A stretch of DNA of 55,782 nt from a virus. Within the stretch, counting starts at the first letter, position 1. Each line of letters begins with the position of its first letter. A model generated the notes under the pieces. It was not told where the DNA came from and did no database searches. It worked only from the letters and a program-made list of their open reading frames with translations. Below, one piece after another: positions 22,570 to 30,598 of this stretch. Location of the stretch: positions 1-55,782 of the IMG/VR virus record IMGVR_UViG_3300031788_000021. One strand, written 5' to 3'. Both the position numbers and the translations under genes were made by a program.

Positions 22570-22908
22570 ATGACAGACCCGACAACCACGGCCCCTCAAG
22601 GAGCCGCCACGACCCCGGCTGAAGCCCCGGTCCAGACCCAAGCCGACCCGGCGATCACCGCAGCCCCTGCGGCTGTGACCCCGGCCCCGGTGGCGCCCCC
22701 GGCAGCGGCCCCGGCGGCGGCCCCGACTCCAGAGGACCAGGCCATGGCCAAGCAGCAGGAGGCCCAGCAGGCCCTGCTCAAGGTCCGCAAGGACAAAGAG
22801 GACGCCTGCGCCAGGGAGATTCAGCAGGTGTGTGCCAAGCACGGCTGCGAGCTGATCGTCGGCCATCAGGTGAAGGTCAGCCTCGTGGGCGCGAACGGGA
22901 ACAGATGA
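22570..22908 (+). CDS. Ala/Pro-rich protein with C-terminal helical domain
   Basis: The product has 112 residues, with a good ribosome binding site (ACGGAGGT). Residues 1-57 are Ala/Pro/Thr low-complexity. Residues 58-112 are a helix plus short beta unit (KVRKDKEDACAREIQQVCAK, then CELIVGHQVKVSLVG) with three Cys. It is followed by a strong GC hairpin that probably ends the unit. Function unknown. Confidence 0.6.
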   Translation: MTDPTTTAPQGAATTPAEAPVQTQADPAITAAPAAVTPAPVAPPAAAPAAAPTPEDQAMAKQQEAQQALLKVRKDKEDACAREIQQVCAKHGCELIVGHQVKVSLVGANGNR

Positions 22909-22916
22909 TCTGCATC

Positions 22917-22943
22917 CCCCGGGGGCGCTCGGCGCCCCCGGGG
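22917..22943. terminator. 12-bp perfect GC hairpin
   Basis: CCCCGGGGGCGC and GCGCCCCCGGGG flank a TCG loop. It lies in the gap after the Ala/Pro-rich gene. No T-run follows on the plus strand, so intrinsic termination is not certain, but the stem is among the strongest in the window. Confidence 0.5.
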
Positions 22944-22965
22944 AATCTGCGAGGAGGAGGAACCG

Positions 22966-23394
22966 GTGGCAGGAAAGGATGATCTCGGGGAAGCATTTGC
23001 GAGGCTCGCCTCCGTCCCCACCCAGCCCCCGATGACCAGGGGCGAGTGGGTCGACAACTTCCAGACCATCTCCCTGCACGGCCTCACGGTCGCGACCCCA
23101 GGAGTCGACGCCGAGTCCTTGGACCTGCGAGTTCGAGTCGCCAGGATCGGCAGCTTCTGGTTCCGGGACGAGGAGTGCCACGTCTACGCCATGGAGCAGG
23201 CCCTGCTGGAGATGATCAAGACCAGGGAGCGCTTGCAGGACCGCGACTTCTCGGTCGTGACCCCGATCTGGGTGTTCTACCGGTGCGGGAACAGGGCCAA
23301 GATCATGGCGAACCCCGAGGCCCTGGCCGTGGCGAATCGGAACTTCCTCCGCTTCTTCGACGAGGCGTACGCGAGGCATAAAACCAATGGCTGA
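22966..23394 (+). CDS. Hypothetical virion-operon protein
   Basis: The product has 142 residues; GTG start with GGAGGAGGA upstream. It is a mixed alpha/beta protein (GEWVDNFQTISLHGLTVATP, then WFRDEECHVYAMEQALLEMI). Its stop overlaps the next gene. No family is recognised; position suggests a minor structural or assembly role. Confidence 0.6.
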   Translation: MAGKDDLGEAFARLASVPTQPPMTRGEWVDNFQTISLHGLTVATPGVDAESLDLRVRVARIGSFWFRDEECHVYAMEQALLEMIKTRERLQDRDFSVVTPIWVFYRCGNRAKIMANPEALAVANRNFLRFFDEAYARHKTNG

Positions 23395-23854
23395 AATAAC
23401 CCCCAGCGGGATCATCGTCACCGGAGCCCCGACCGACGTCAAGGCCTCCGCCGTCGTGCCTGGGACCCGAGAGGTCCTGGAGAACATCTACAACGACTTC
23501 CTCGACGCCAAGCAGAAGGGCGATCTTTCCCTGGAGTGCACGTTCGACACCTGGATCAGGAACTCGATCGACATGCTCAAGAATCACCGGGCCCGGGAGA
23601 TTCAGGAGCAGCACGTCATGGGCCAGATCGGCAGGGCCGAATTCGAGGCCCTCGACGAGTACCGGAAGAAGCTGGTGGCGGTGCTGGAGAAGTGCGATCC
23701 CCGAACCTGGGGCTTCGACCAGTACGGAATCCAGTACATCCAGCAGAGCGAGCGCTACCTCTTCAAGGAGAAGGTGGGGCGCAACGACGTGGTCGTGCCC
23801 GACAACCGGCCAGTCCACATCAGCACCGGCAACGAGCGCGGGATCATCAGGTGA
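23387..23854 (+). CDS. Hypothetical helical protein
   Basis: The product has 155 residues and overlaps the previous gene by 8 bases. Mostly helical (SAVVPGTREVLENIYNDFLD, then LKNHRAREIQEQHVMGQIG), with a C-terminal basic patch. Three bases separate it from the next gene. No family is recognised. Confidence 0.6.
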   Translation: MAEITPSGIIVTGAPTDVKASAVVPGTREVLENIYNDFLDAKQKGDLSLECTFDTWIRNSIDMLKNHRAREIQEQHVMGQIGRAEFEALDEYRKKLVAVLEKCDPRTWGFDQYGIQYIQQSERYLFKEKVGRNDVVVPDNRPVHISTGNERGIIR

Positions 23855-23857
23855 CCG

Positions 23858-26800
23858 ATGCCGACCGATTTCTCGTTCGTCAAGCCCGAGGGTTGGGAGA
23901 TGATGAAGCCCGACTTCGAGAAGGCGGAGAAGAAGTGGCTGGAGAAGGTCAAGAAGAAGGAGATCGATCAGGCGACGGCGGACAAGATCGTGAAGCTGAT
24001 GTGGGACAAGTACGACCGATGGTCAAAGGGTAAGGGCCTGAAGAAGAAAGAGGACCAGACAATGATACAGAGGCACGAGAAGCCTAAGCACAAGGAAGAG
24101 CGCCAGGCCATGGTCCGTGAGGCCAGGATAGGCCGGACTCAACTGGTGGACATCCTCAATGCGATCACTAATGGGACGGTAGACAATCCCAATGCCTTCG
24201 CTTATACCCTGCAACTCAATCAGATTGCCGATGCCGAGTTTTTCGACATGTTCTCCAGCGATGTCCAGACTTACCCCCAACTTTACCCAGATTCCTTGGT
24301 AAGCTATTTCCAGAATTTATTCAAGGAATGGGGTTTTGGCCCTGGCCTTGACAACTTGAAGAAGACGGCCATGAACAGGCAAGCTCGGGTCAACAGGCAG
24401 CAACTGGTTGAAATTCTGAACATGATAACCGGAGGCAATGGTCCGATATGGAATTCGGAAGATTTCCCTCGGGTTCTGGAGCAGAAGAGAATAAGCGAGG
24501 ACGAGTTCTTCAACATTTTCGCCGAGGACGTAAAATCATTTCCCAATCTGTATCCCCGCCATTTCATTAACTATTTTCAGGACTTGTTCGAGGATTGGGG
24601 TTACGGTCCTGAAATGGAGCGCGTGAGAAAAGCCTATCGAGGGAACAACGGACCGAAACCTAACCCAATACCTTCCGGTGGTCCTGGGCGGGCCCCAGCT
24701 CAGGCCCCAGCTCAGGCCCCAGCTCAGGCCCCAGCTCAGGCCCCAGCTCAGGCCCCAGCCGCCGGTCCCGGGCAGGTCCCCGAGGCCCCGGCCCCCGGGC
24801 AGTACCCGACCGAGCCCCAGCCGTGGCCGCAGGGGATGGAGCCTCCGCGCAGCGCCCAGGGCCCGGTCTTCCGCTACTACGTCCTGTTCCGGATGCCGGG
24901 TGAGCAGCAGCAGCGCGCGGCGATCGCCGAGGGCGTGAGCCAGGCCGACATGGGCGCGTGGCTGAACAAGCAGCAGGCGGCCAAGGTCCAGTTCTTCCAG
25001 GCCAAGCAACTGAGCGGGGGCCAGGCGACCCCGGTTCCCGGACCGGGCGTCGCCGCCAAGGTCCCGATCAAGGTTCCGGTATCGATTCCTGCTGGAGGTG
25101 AGTCCGAGACTTCAAGTGGTATGATCGAGACTTCAAGTGGTATGATCGAGACTCCAAACCCAATGGACCCCAAGAGATATCTTTGGGGTATGAAGTTTAA
25201 GACGAAATCGGGGCATATCGGCGTGATCCCAAACCCGGCACGTCCAGATGTAAGGGCCCCGAATATGACCGGAACCGAGATGATACATCTCATGGAATGG
25301 TATGAGAAGGCGGGTTTGCCCATCATCGAGCTACACAAGACTGGTCCGGGTGTCGAGGCCAGGATAGGGGATGACATTATGGTTCGCATGGCTCAATCGG
25401 AGACTCCTGAAGACAAGTTCAAGTCCGGGACCCCCGTGATCTTCACCGACGACGTCAACCTTGAGTTCTCGTCCCTCTCCGCTCGGGGGCCGGTCAAGAA
25501 GAACATGACCGGGCGCGTCAAGAAGGTCGACGACCAGAACTACACCATCGACATCGCCGGGCAGATGTACCTCGTCCCCAAGATCGTGGCGGAGTCGGTC
25601 ATGTCCGAGTTCAAGCCCGAGGTCGTGGTCGACGAGGGCGACTTGGAGGGCGGGCAGCAGGAAGCACCCGCACCTTCGCCCGAGGCCGCCGCCGCCGCTC
25701 CCGAAGCTGCTCCGGAGCCCCAGGATCAGGTGGAGATCGAGGAGCAGCCCCAGGCCCCGCAGGCCCCGGCGCCGGTGGGCGGCGCCCCCAAGACCGACCT
25801 GTCCAAGGCCCCGAAGCCGCAGGCCAAGCCCCAGCCAGTGGCGAGCGTGGATGACGGGAGTATCGTGGTTCTGGCCTCCGAGCTAGAGGACGGATCGATC
25901 ACCAGCTTCGCCAGCACCTACGAGGAGCGCCCCGACCTCGGCGACATCACAGGCGCCCTCAGGGGCATGGTCGTCGTCGCAGCGTCGATGACCAACCGCG
26001 ACGTCGCCAAAGCCTTCGCTAGGGGCGGGGAAAAGGCCAGGTCCAAGCACATGTTCATCGACGGAGACACCGTCTACTCCTACGGCACGCACTTCCCGAT
26101 CGCGACCAGAGCCGATGACGGCACCATCTACTTCACGAGCAAGAGCTACAGTGCCTCGACTTCGGTGCACAAGAGCCTGGTCCGGAAGGAGCTGTCGATC
26201 AAGGGACTCACCATTCAGGAGTCCTCCGTGACCCTGGGCGACAAGGTCGGGCCGCCGAACCCCGAGGACAAGGCCATGCAGGACAAGCGCGACGCCTCGG
26301 AGCAGCGCCGCCAGGAGCGCCGCCAGAAGCGGCAGGTCGGCAGGCCCTCGGAACCGGTGGCGGAGGAGTCCTACGCCCCGGGTCCGACCGCGCCCCAGAC
26401 CGGCAAGGACGCGATCCCGGGTATGGGCCCGCTCATGAAGAGGCACACGGTCCCGGCGCCGCGCAAGGAGGAACCCTCCTACTTCAACATGGAGAAGGAG
26501 GTCCCGACGATGAAGCCCGGTCAGCAGCAGATCGTCCTGGATCGCCTGCTTGATCAGCTCTCCCAGGAGTCCGACCCCGAGAAGCGGAAGCAGATCGAGG
26601 AGAGGATCAGGTCGGTGCAAGCCTCGATCAGGGCGATGATGCTCCGGCGCGCCGAACTCATCGGGATCGATGGGCTTGAGCAGGAGGTCGCGGACAGGAC
26701 CAAGGAGAAGTTCCATATCAAGGACGACGACGGCCCCATCAAGAACTTGCCGGTGAGCGAACCCTTCTCGCGGCAGAACACGAAGCCGCTCAACACCGCC

Positions 26801-26923
26801 TCGAAGTCCGAGGCCTTCGCCGACCTCCTGATGCTGATCGAGCGCGAGGCCCCGGGCGTCCCGTCCGAGATCGGGAGGAGACTCTACCGTGCAGACGGTG
26901 CTGTCACGCCCCACAACAGATAA
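23858..26923 (+). CDS. Large modular virion protein carrying the RRA module
   Basis: The product has 1021 residues. The N-terminus (EKKWLEKVKKKEIDQATADK) is SHOCT-like. A duplicated ~85-residue domain follows (nt ~24110-24366 and ~24370-24642; both contain a V-[DE]-I-L-N-x-I-T-x-G segment and a Y-F-Q-[ND]-L-F-x-[ED]-W-G segment). Then come a 12-bp-repeat Pro/Ala/Gln linker (24691-24762), an insert-like AT-richer segment (25106-25400), an acidic Pro-rich linker, and an alpha/beta domain near 25900-26200. Near the C-terminus lies a complete SHOCT-like + MLRRA module (26546-26653), the same as in the giant protein. It is probably an internal or injected virion protein. Pieces look assembled from cassettes of differing base composition. 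Confidence 0.65.
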   Translation: MPTDFSFVKPEGWEMMKPDFEKAEKKWLEKVKKKEIDQATADKIVKLMWDKYDRWSKGKGLKKKEDQTMIQRHEKPKHKEERQAMVREARIGRTQLVDILNAITNGTVDNPNAFAYTLQLNQIADAEFFDMFSSDVQTYPQLYPDSLVSYFQNLFKEWGFGPGLDNLKKTAMNRQARVNRQQLVEILNMITGGNGPIWNSEDFPRVLEQKRISEDEFFNIFAEDVKSFPNLYPRHFINYFQDLFEDWGYGPEMERVRKAYRGNNGPKPNPIPSGGPGRAPAQAPAQAPAQAPAQAPAQAPAAGPGQVPEAPAPGQYPTEPQPWPQGMEPPRSAQGPVFRYYVLFRMPGEQQQRAAIAEGVSQADMGAWLNKQQAAKVQFFQAKQLSGGQATPVPGPGVAAKVPIKVPVSIPAGGESETSSGMIETSSGMIETPNPMDPKRYLWGMKFKTKSGHIGVIPNPARPDVRAPNMTGTEMIHLMEWYEKAGLPIIELHKTGPGVEARIGDDIMVRMAQSETPEDKFKSGTPVIFTDDVNLEFSSLSARGPVKKNMTGRVKKVDDQNYTIDIAGQMYLVPKIVAESVMSEFKPEVVVDEGDLEGGQQEAPAPSPEAAAAAPEAAPEPQDQVEIEEQPQAPQAPAPVGGAPKTDLSKAPKPQAKPQPVASVDDGSIVVLASELEDGSITSFASTYEERPDLGDITGALRGMVVVAASMTNRDVAKAFARGGEKARSKHMFIDGDTVYSYGTHFPIATRADDGTIYFTSKSYSASTSVHKSLVRKELSIKGLTIQESSVTLGDKVGPPNPEDKAMQDKRDASEQRRQERRQKRQVGRPSEPVAEESYAPGPTAPQTGKDAIPGMGPLMKRHTVPAPRKEEPSYFNMEKEVPTMKPGQQQIVLDRLLDQLSQESDPEKRKQIEERIRSVQASIRAMMLRRAELIGIDGLEQEVADRTKEKFHIKDDDGPIKNLPVSEPFSRQNTKPLNTASKSEAFADLLMLIEREAPGVPSEIGRRLYRADGAVTPHNR
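24691..24762. repeat. 12-bp tandem repeat (Ala-Pro-Ala-Gln linker)
   Basis: Five exact copies of GGCCCCAGCTCA plus a partial sixth. In frame they encode APAQ repeats, a flexible linker. Confidence 0.9.
25106..25147. repeat. 21-bp tandem duplication
   Basis: GAGACTTCAAGTGGTATGATC occurs twice in a row and a third GAGACT follows. It encodes ETSSGMI twice and marks the left edge of an AT-richer domain inside the 1021-residue protein. Confidence 0.9.
26546..26653 (+). repeat. SHOCT-like + MLRRA module shared with giant protein
   Basis: Starts LLDQLSQESDPEKRKQIEE, ends SIRAMMLRRA, preceded by EVPTMKPGQQQ. Order and spacing match the modules of the giant protein, especially copies 6 and 7 (17480, 18236). 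Confidence 0.8.
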
Positions 26924-26929
26924 AGGCCA

Positions 26930-26943
26930 AGGGCTCAAGCCCT
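26930..26943. promoter_or_regulatory. Hairpin just upstream of a ribosome binding site
   Basis: AGGGCT-CA-AGCCCT is a 6-bp palindrome that ends one base before GGAGGT (26945-26950), the binding site for the gene starting at 26955. It could modulate access of the ribosome. The loop is too short for a stable small hairpin, so a DNA-level role is also possible. Confidence 0.25.
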
Positions 26944-26954
26944 CGGAGGTAGTT

Positions 26955-27950
26955 ATGAAGAAGTCGGCTGAAGCCGATCCGCACGCTGAGCAGGACCGAG
27001 TCATACGAGAATGCCTAGGGAACGAAGAGAAGCTGAAGTCTCTCAACGACACGATGGCGAGGACGATCGCCACCGAGGTCTACGATTTATCCCTGGCCAG
27101 GGCCCTGCTGCTGCCGCACCTGTGCTACGGGGGCGGATACTCTCCCGTCTACCAGGAGACCGACGCCGGTCCCGTGGTGATGGTGGACCTGGTCAGGACC
27201 GAGGAGCGCGTGCTCCACTGCCGGGCTTTCAGGGACAGCCTCTGCGAGGAGGAGACGGTGAGGACCAGGCAGGATATCAGGTACCTGACGGTCAGGGGCA
27301 AGGCCAGGCCCTCTTCCTTCACCCTGTCCTGCGTCTGCACCGCGAAGAGGACGGAACTCGGGCAGCGCCCCTACGCGATCGTGGAGCGCGCCCGACAGCA
27401 CCTGCTCCGCAGCCTGGCCCAGGACGAGACCAGGGTCATGCTCAGGGCCTTGGCTTGGGTCTGCTCCAGGTTCGGGACGCTGCGGTGGTGCGTTCGTCCC
27501 CAGGCCTCGCTGCTGCGGCTCCTGGGCGAGGCCGTCCAGCGCTCGGGGATGCACCGGAGCCCCGTGATCCTCTGCTCGCCCCTGGCCTTCGCCAGGATTC
27601 TGAATTTGAGGATCGCGCGCCTGGCTTCGGACCCGTCCCAGGACAGGCCGAGCCAGCCGATCGCGGCGATCGAAGTCGAGGGGCAGACGATACCGGTCTA
27701 CGTAAACCAGTCGATCCCCAACCACCTCTTCTACGTCATCCCCAGCGGAGCCGCCCTCGGGCAGATGCCGATCTTCTCCGAGGTCAAGGTCGAGAACTAC
27801 GACCGGAGGGAGCGGTTGATCAAGGGCTGGCAGCTGTGGCAGGGACAGGGCATGGTCTTCGTCAGGCCCCGGTCCACGAACGTGGTCTACTTCGGTTGGC
27901 GCGGCCTCTTGGCCGCCGTCAAGTCGCTTCTGGGATGGGGGAATAGTTGA
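26955..27950 (+). CDS. Possible second HK97-fold capsid-like protein
   Basis: The product has 331 residues; ATG 26955 follows GGAGGT with ideal spacing. The C-terminal half follows the order seen in HK97-type capsid proteins: helix with Asp-Glu (QDETRVMLRALAWV), then HRSPVILCSPLAFARIL, a strand IPVYVNQSIPNHLFYVIPSG, ALGQMPIFSEVKVENYDRRE, and finally GWQLWQGQGMVFVRP. The major capsid protein at 50871 has the same order (VPAKFVMN, GTIWVIAEPE, GVIPIRQDVNVIPADKPE, GWVVYEELGIAVVNPRA). I infer a capsid paralogue, perhaps a vertex or minor capsid protein like T4 gp24 beside gp23. This is pattern-based and needs a profile search. Confidence 0.45.
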   Translation: MKKSAEADPHAEQDRVIRECLGNEEKLKSLNDTMARTIATEVYDLSLARALLLPHLCYGGGYSPVYQETDAGPVVMVDLVRTEERVLHCRAFRDSLCEEETVRTRQDIRYLTVRGKARPSSFTLSCVCTAKRTELGQRPYAIVERARQHLLRSLAQDETRVMLRALAWVCSRFGTLRWCVRPQASLLRLLGEAVQRSGMHRSPVILCSPLAFARILNLRIARLASDPSQDRPSQPIAAIEVEGQTIPVYVNQSIPNHLFYVIPSGAALGQMPIFSEVKVENYDRRERLIKGWQLWQGQGMVFVRPRSTNVVYFGWRGLLAAVKSLLGWGNS

Positions 27951-28129
27951 TGGACCCTAAGGACTTGATCACGACTTTGGAAAAGATTCGGGAGATTGCA
28001 ACCAGCGCGGCTCCCAAGATCGCGGACTACAGCGCCAAGGATCAGGTGGATCGAATCGCGGGCCTAGCGGACTCCGCACTCAGTCGGAACCAGGCCTCGC
28101 CTGGGTCAGACGCACCCCAAGGAGGGTAA
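27950..28129 (+). CDS. Small helical protein
   Basis: The product has 59 residues. The ATG shares one base with the previous stop (TGATG). MDPKDLITTLEKIREIATSA is an amphipathic helix. Function unknown. Confidence 0.5.
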   Translation: MDPKDLITTLEKIREIATSAAPKIADYSAKDQVDRIAGLADSALSRNQASPGSDAPQGG

Positions 28130-28130
28130 T

Positions 28131-28742
28131 ATGCCTCAGATCGGAACCCCGCAGACGAACATCCTCGAACCCATCGCCGGTGGATATCCGGCGACGACCC
28201 CGGCTGCCGCAGGCGAGTCCGCGCTTCTCCTCGGTCAGACCTTGGTCGACGACGCCAACCAAGAGACCGGGGGTCGGGACTCTTCCGACACCCAGCCGTG
28301 CCCCAAGCCCTACCGCGTGGCCGTGGTCCAACCCGACCTCCCCGCGATCAACACCGAGACCGGGACGATCGTGCCGACCCCGGCGGTAGACGCGAACGGG
28401 GACGAAATCTCCGAGTCCAACGTCGTGTTCTCGACGCTGACCACGGGCGGTCCCTACGACGTGTCCCAGCAGGGTCGCGCGCGCGCGGTAGAGGGCGGGA
28501 TCAACTCCGGCTTGGTCGAGAACGAGACCGTCCCGGCTGCGCCGAAGACCGGCGGGCCCGGAACCGGATACGGCGCCTTCAGCGGCGGGACCCCCGCAGG
28601 CGTCGGCTCCGACGGCGCTGGCGACAGCCTCAGCTCCCAGGCCTCGTTCCCGGCCATCAATCGCAGCGGTTCCCGGAACAACGCCTCGATCAACGTCATC
28701 TCCCGCCCCGGCGACAACCAGGGCCCGCTGTTCCTCTTCTAA
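28131..28742 (+). CDS. Hypothetical virion protein, extended Pro/Gly/Thr-rich
   Basis: The product has 203 residues; ATG follows AAGGAGGGTA. It is low in charged helices and rich in Gly, Pro, Thr and Asn, so an extended or beta structure is likely. Both it and the next protein begin MPQI, so the two may be related decoration or surface proteins. The C-terminus ends GPLFLF, a hydrophobic terminal peptide of the type often buried in assemblies. Confidence 0.6.
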   Translation: MPQIGTPQTNILEPIAGGYPATTPAAAGESALLLGQTLVDDANQETGGRDSSDTQPCPKPYRVAVVQPDLPAINTETGTIVPTPAVDANGDEISESNVVFSTLTTGGPYDVSQQGRARAVEGGINSGLVENETVPAAPKTGGPGTGYGAFSGGTPAGVGSDGAGDSLSSQASFPAINRSGSRNNASINVISRPGDNQGPLFLF

Positions 28743-28785
28743 GGGGAATCGTAAAAATCCGTAAAGAATTGTAAAGGAGGAGCAG

Positions 28786-29289
28786 ATGCCGCAGATAAAC
28801 CCGTTCCCCAACCCCGACACCGGGGCCTACGGACTCCAGCAGGCCGCTGAGTTCCAGGCCCAGATCGAGAGCCGGGGCGGCGAGGAATCGCCCAACCCCC
28901 CGTCCACGAACCTGCCAGCGTCAGTCAGGCTCATGTCCGACGCCCCGCCGCCGATCCCGGCCACCGGAGTCGTGCCCTTCATGAACCCGGTGAACACGCC
29001 CAGGGTCGACGAGTCGCTGCGGACGGTGAACAACCTCCCGCCGACGATGAGCGTCAACCTCAGGGAAGACTTCATCAACGAGGCCGAGGGCGGCCACACG
29101 CCCCTGACCCCGAACATCATCGCCCGCGACGGTATGCAGGTGATGACCGACGGTCGCCCCGGAGGCCCGGAGGACAAGGTCCTGTCCGGACCCAACGCAG
29201 CGGGCAGCGGTCCGATCATCAACCCGCAGCAGCCGACGGTGGTGCCGCCGGTCGTGGCGCCTCCCGCGCCCCTGGACGACCTGAGCTAG
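28786..29289 (+). CDS. Hypothetical virion protein, Pro/Asn-rich
   Basis: The product has 167 residues; AAAGGAGGAG precedes the ATG. The N-terminus MPQINPFPNPDTGAYGLQQA is followed by extended Pro/Asn-rich sequence. It begins with the same tetrapeptide as its upstream neighbour and has similar composition. The 43-bp gap upstream is AT-rich (repeated GTAAA), unusual here. No family is recognised. Confidence 0.6.
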   Translation: MPQINPFPNPDTGAYGLQQAAEFQAQIESRGGEESPNPPSTNLPASVRLMSDAPPPIPATGVVPFMNPVNTPRVDESLRTVNNLPPTMSVNLREDFINEAEGGHTPLTPNIIARDGMQVMTDGRPGGPEDKVLSGPNAAGSGPIINPQQPTVVPPVVAPPAPLDDLS

Positions 29290-29290
29290 G

Positions 29291-30598
29291 ATGCCCCGGG
29301 CAGGCGCAGACGAGAGGGACTTCATCGCCCTCGCGCACTGGTTCGTGCGCGAGGTCGGTCCGCGTCTGTCTGCCTGGGTCGACGGCGAGGGCGTCAAGGT
29401 AGAGGCCCGGGCCTTGCAGGCTCGGGCCAACCGAGCCCGGGCCATCGGTGAGGTCGACGACCACGTCCACGCCTTCCTGATCATGAGCACGGCCCAGGCC
29501 CTGCGCTGGTGCTGGGCCGAGGGTCTGGGCGTCTCTGGTCGGGCCTGGGTCAAGCCCGACGGCGAGGTCGTGCAGGCGCCGAACGGACACGTCCAGTGGG
29601 TGACCGAGAACATGGACAACCTCATCGCCCAGGGCCTGGCCCCGCAGGACCCGGCGAAGAGGACTCCGCAGGCCACGTCCATCAGCCTGATGATGGATCA
29701 GGGCTGGGTCAGGTACTCGGGCGGGCAGATCACGAGCCCGAAGGGGATGCCGAGCGCGGCGCAGGTCGCGGCCCTGGATGGCCTGATCAAGCAGGTGGGG
29801 GCCCCTGCCGGGTTCAGCATCGACCTGCTGATCGGGAAGCAGTTCCTGTCCGTCCCCGCGTCCGAGGTCGAGGCCCAGGGCCTGGAGGCCGTCCTCTCCA
29901 GGATCGGGACCGAGCACCGCGCGGACATGGGCGGGGGCACCGACGGACCCCAGCAGCAGGGCGACGGCTGCGACGTCGGCCACAACTTCATGGAGACGGT
30001 CCAGGACGGATCGACCGCGCCGTTCGAGCGCTCCTACCGCTACATGAAGCAGGACTGGCAGCCCGAGGTCTGGTGGTCGAGGCAGCTCCTGGACTACCTC
30101 AGCCACAATTTCCCGGGGAAGAAGGACGTCAGCGGTCCCGAGCCCGACGCGGGCTCGATCCCGAGCGCCACCGGCCCCGGGCAGCAGTTCGCGTCTGCGG
30201 TAAAGACCGTGCTCACGGCCATGGAGCGCGAGGCCGACGCCACCGACCCCTCGGACACCGACGGCCAGCACGATCAGCTGAACGAGGACTCAACCTCCAC
30301 CCACCTCCTGGACCCGGCTTCCGTCCTCTACAAGAAGCAGCGGGGCCTCGGCGCGCCGATGGGAGACCCCGGAGGTGGCGGCGACGGGGAGATGCGCACG
30401 CGCCTCGGCCAGCGCTGGTTCCGGCGGAAGTCGGACAAGGCCCTGGAGCAGCAGATCATCCAAATGGAGAAGGACCACCTGGAGCCCCAGCAGATCACCC
30501 GGGAACTCCGCGAGGACGGTGTCCCGACCCAAGTGATAGATGAGACGTACGATAACCGGGACAAGAACCTGGTCAAGGTAGTGGAGGTCACGATATGA
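29291..30598 (+). CDS. Virion-operon protein with W-x-P-x-G domain and RWFRR motif
   Basis: The product has 435 residues. Residues about 83-145 (GRAWVKPDGEV, then GHVQWVTENM, then MMDQGWVRYSGG) follow the same pattern as the three W-I-x-P-x-G domains of the giant protein. Near residue 370 lies RTRLGQRWFRRK (nt 30395-30430), a copy of the Arg/Trp motif. A charged helical tail follows (KALEQQIIQMEKDHLEPQQI). The shared pieces link it to the giant protein and suggest the same destination, probably inside the virion. Its stop overlaps the next start (ATGA). Confidence 0.6.
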   Translation: MPRAGADERDFIALAHWFVREVGPRLSAWVDGEGVKVEARALQARANRARAIGEVDDHVHAFLIMSTAQALRWCWAEGLGVSGRAWVKPDGEVVQAPNGHVQWVTENMDNLIAQGLAPQDPAKRTPQATSISLMMDQGWVRYSGGQITSPKGMPSAAQVAALDGLIKQVGAPAGFSIDLLIGKQFLSVPASEVEAQGLEAVLSRIGTEHRADMGGGTDGPQQQGDGCDVGHNFMETVQDGSTAPFERSYRYMKQDWQPEVWWSRQLLDYLSHNFPGKKDVSGPEPDAGSIPSATGPGQQFASAVKTVLTAMEREADATDPSDTDGQHDQLNEDSTSTHLLDPASVLYKKQRGLGAPMGDPGGGGDGEMRTRLGQRWFRRKSDKALEQQIIQMEKDHLEPQQITRELREDGVPTQVIDETYDNRDKNLVKVVEVTI

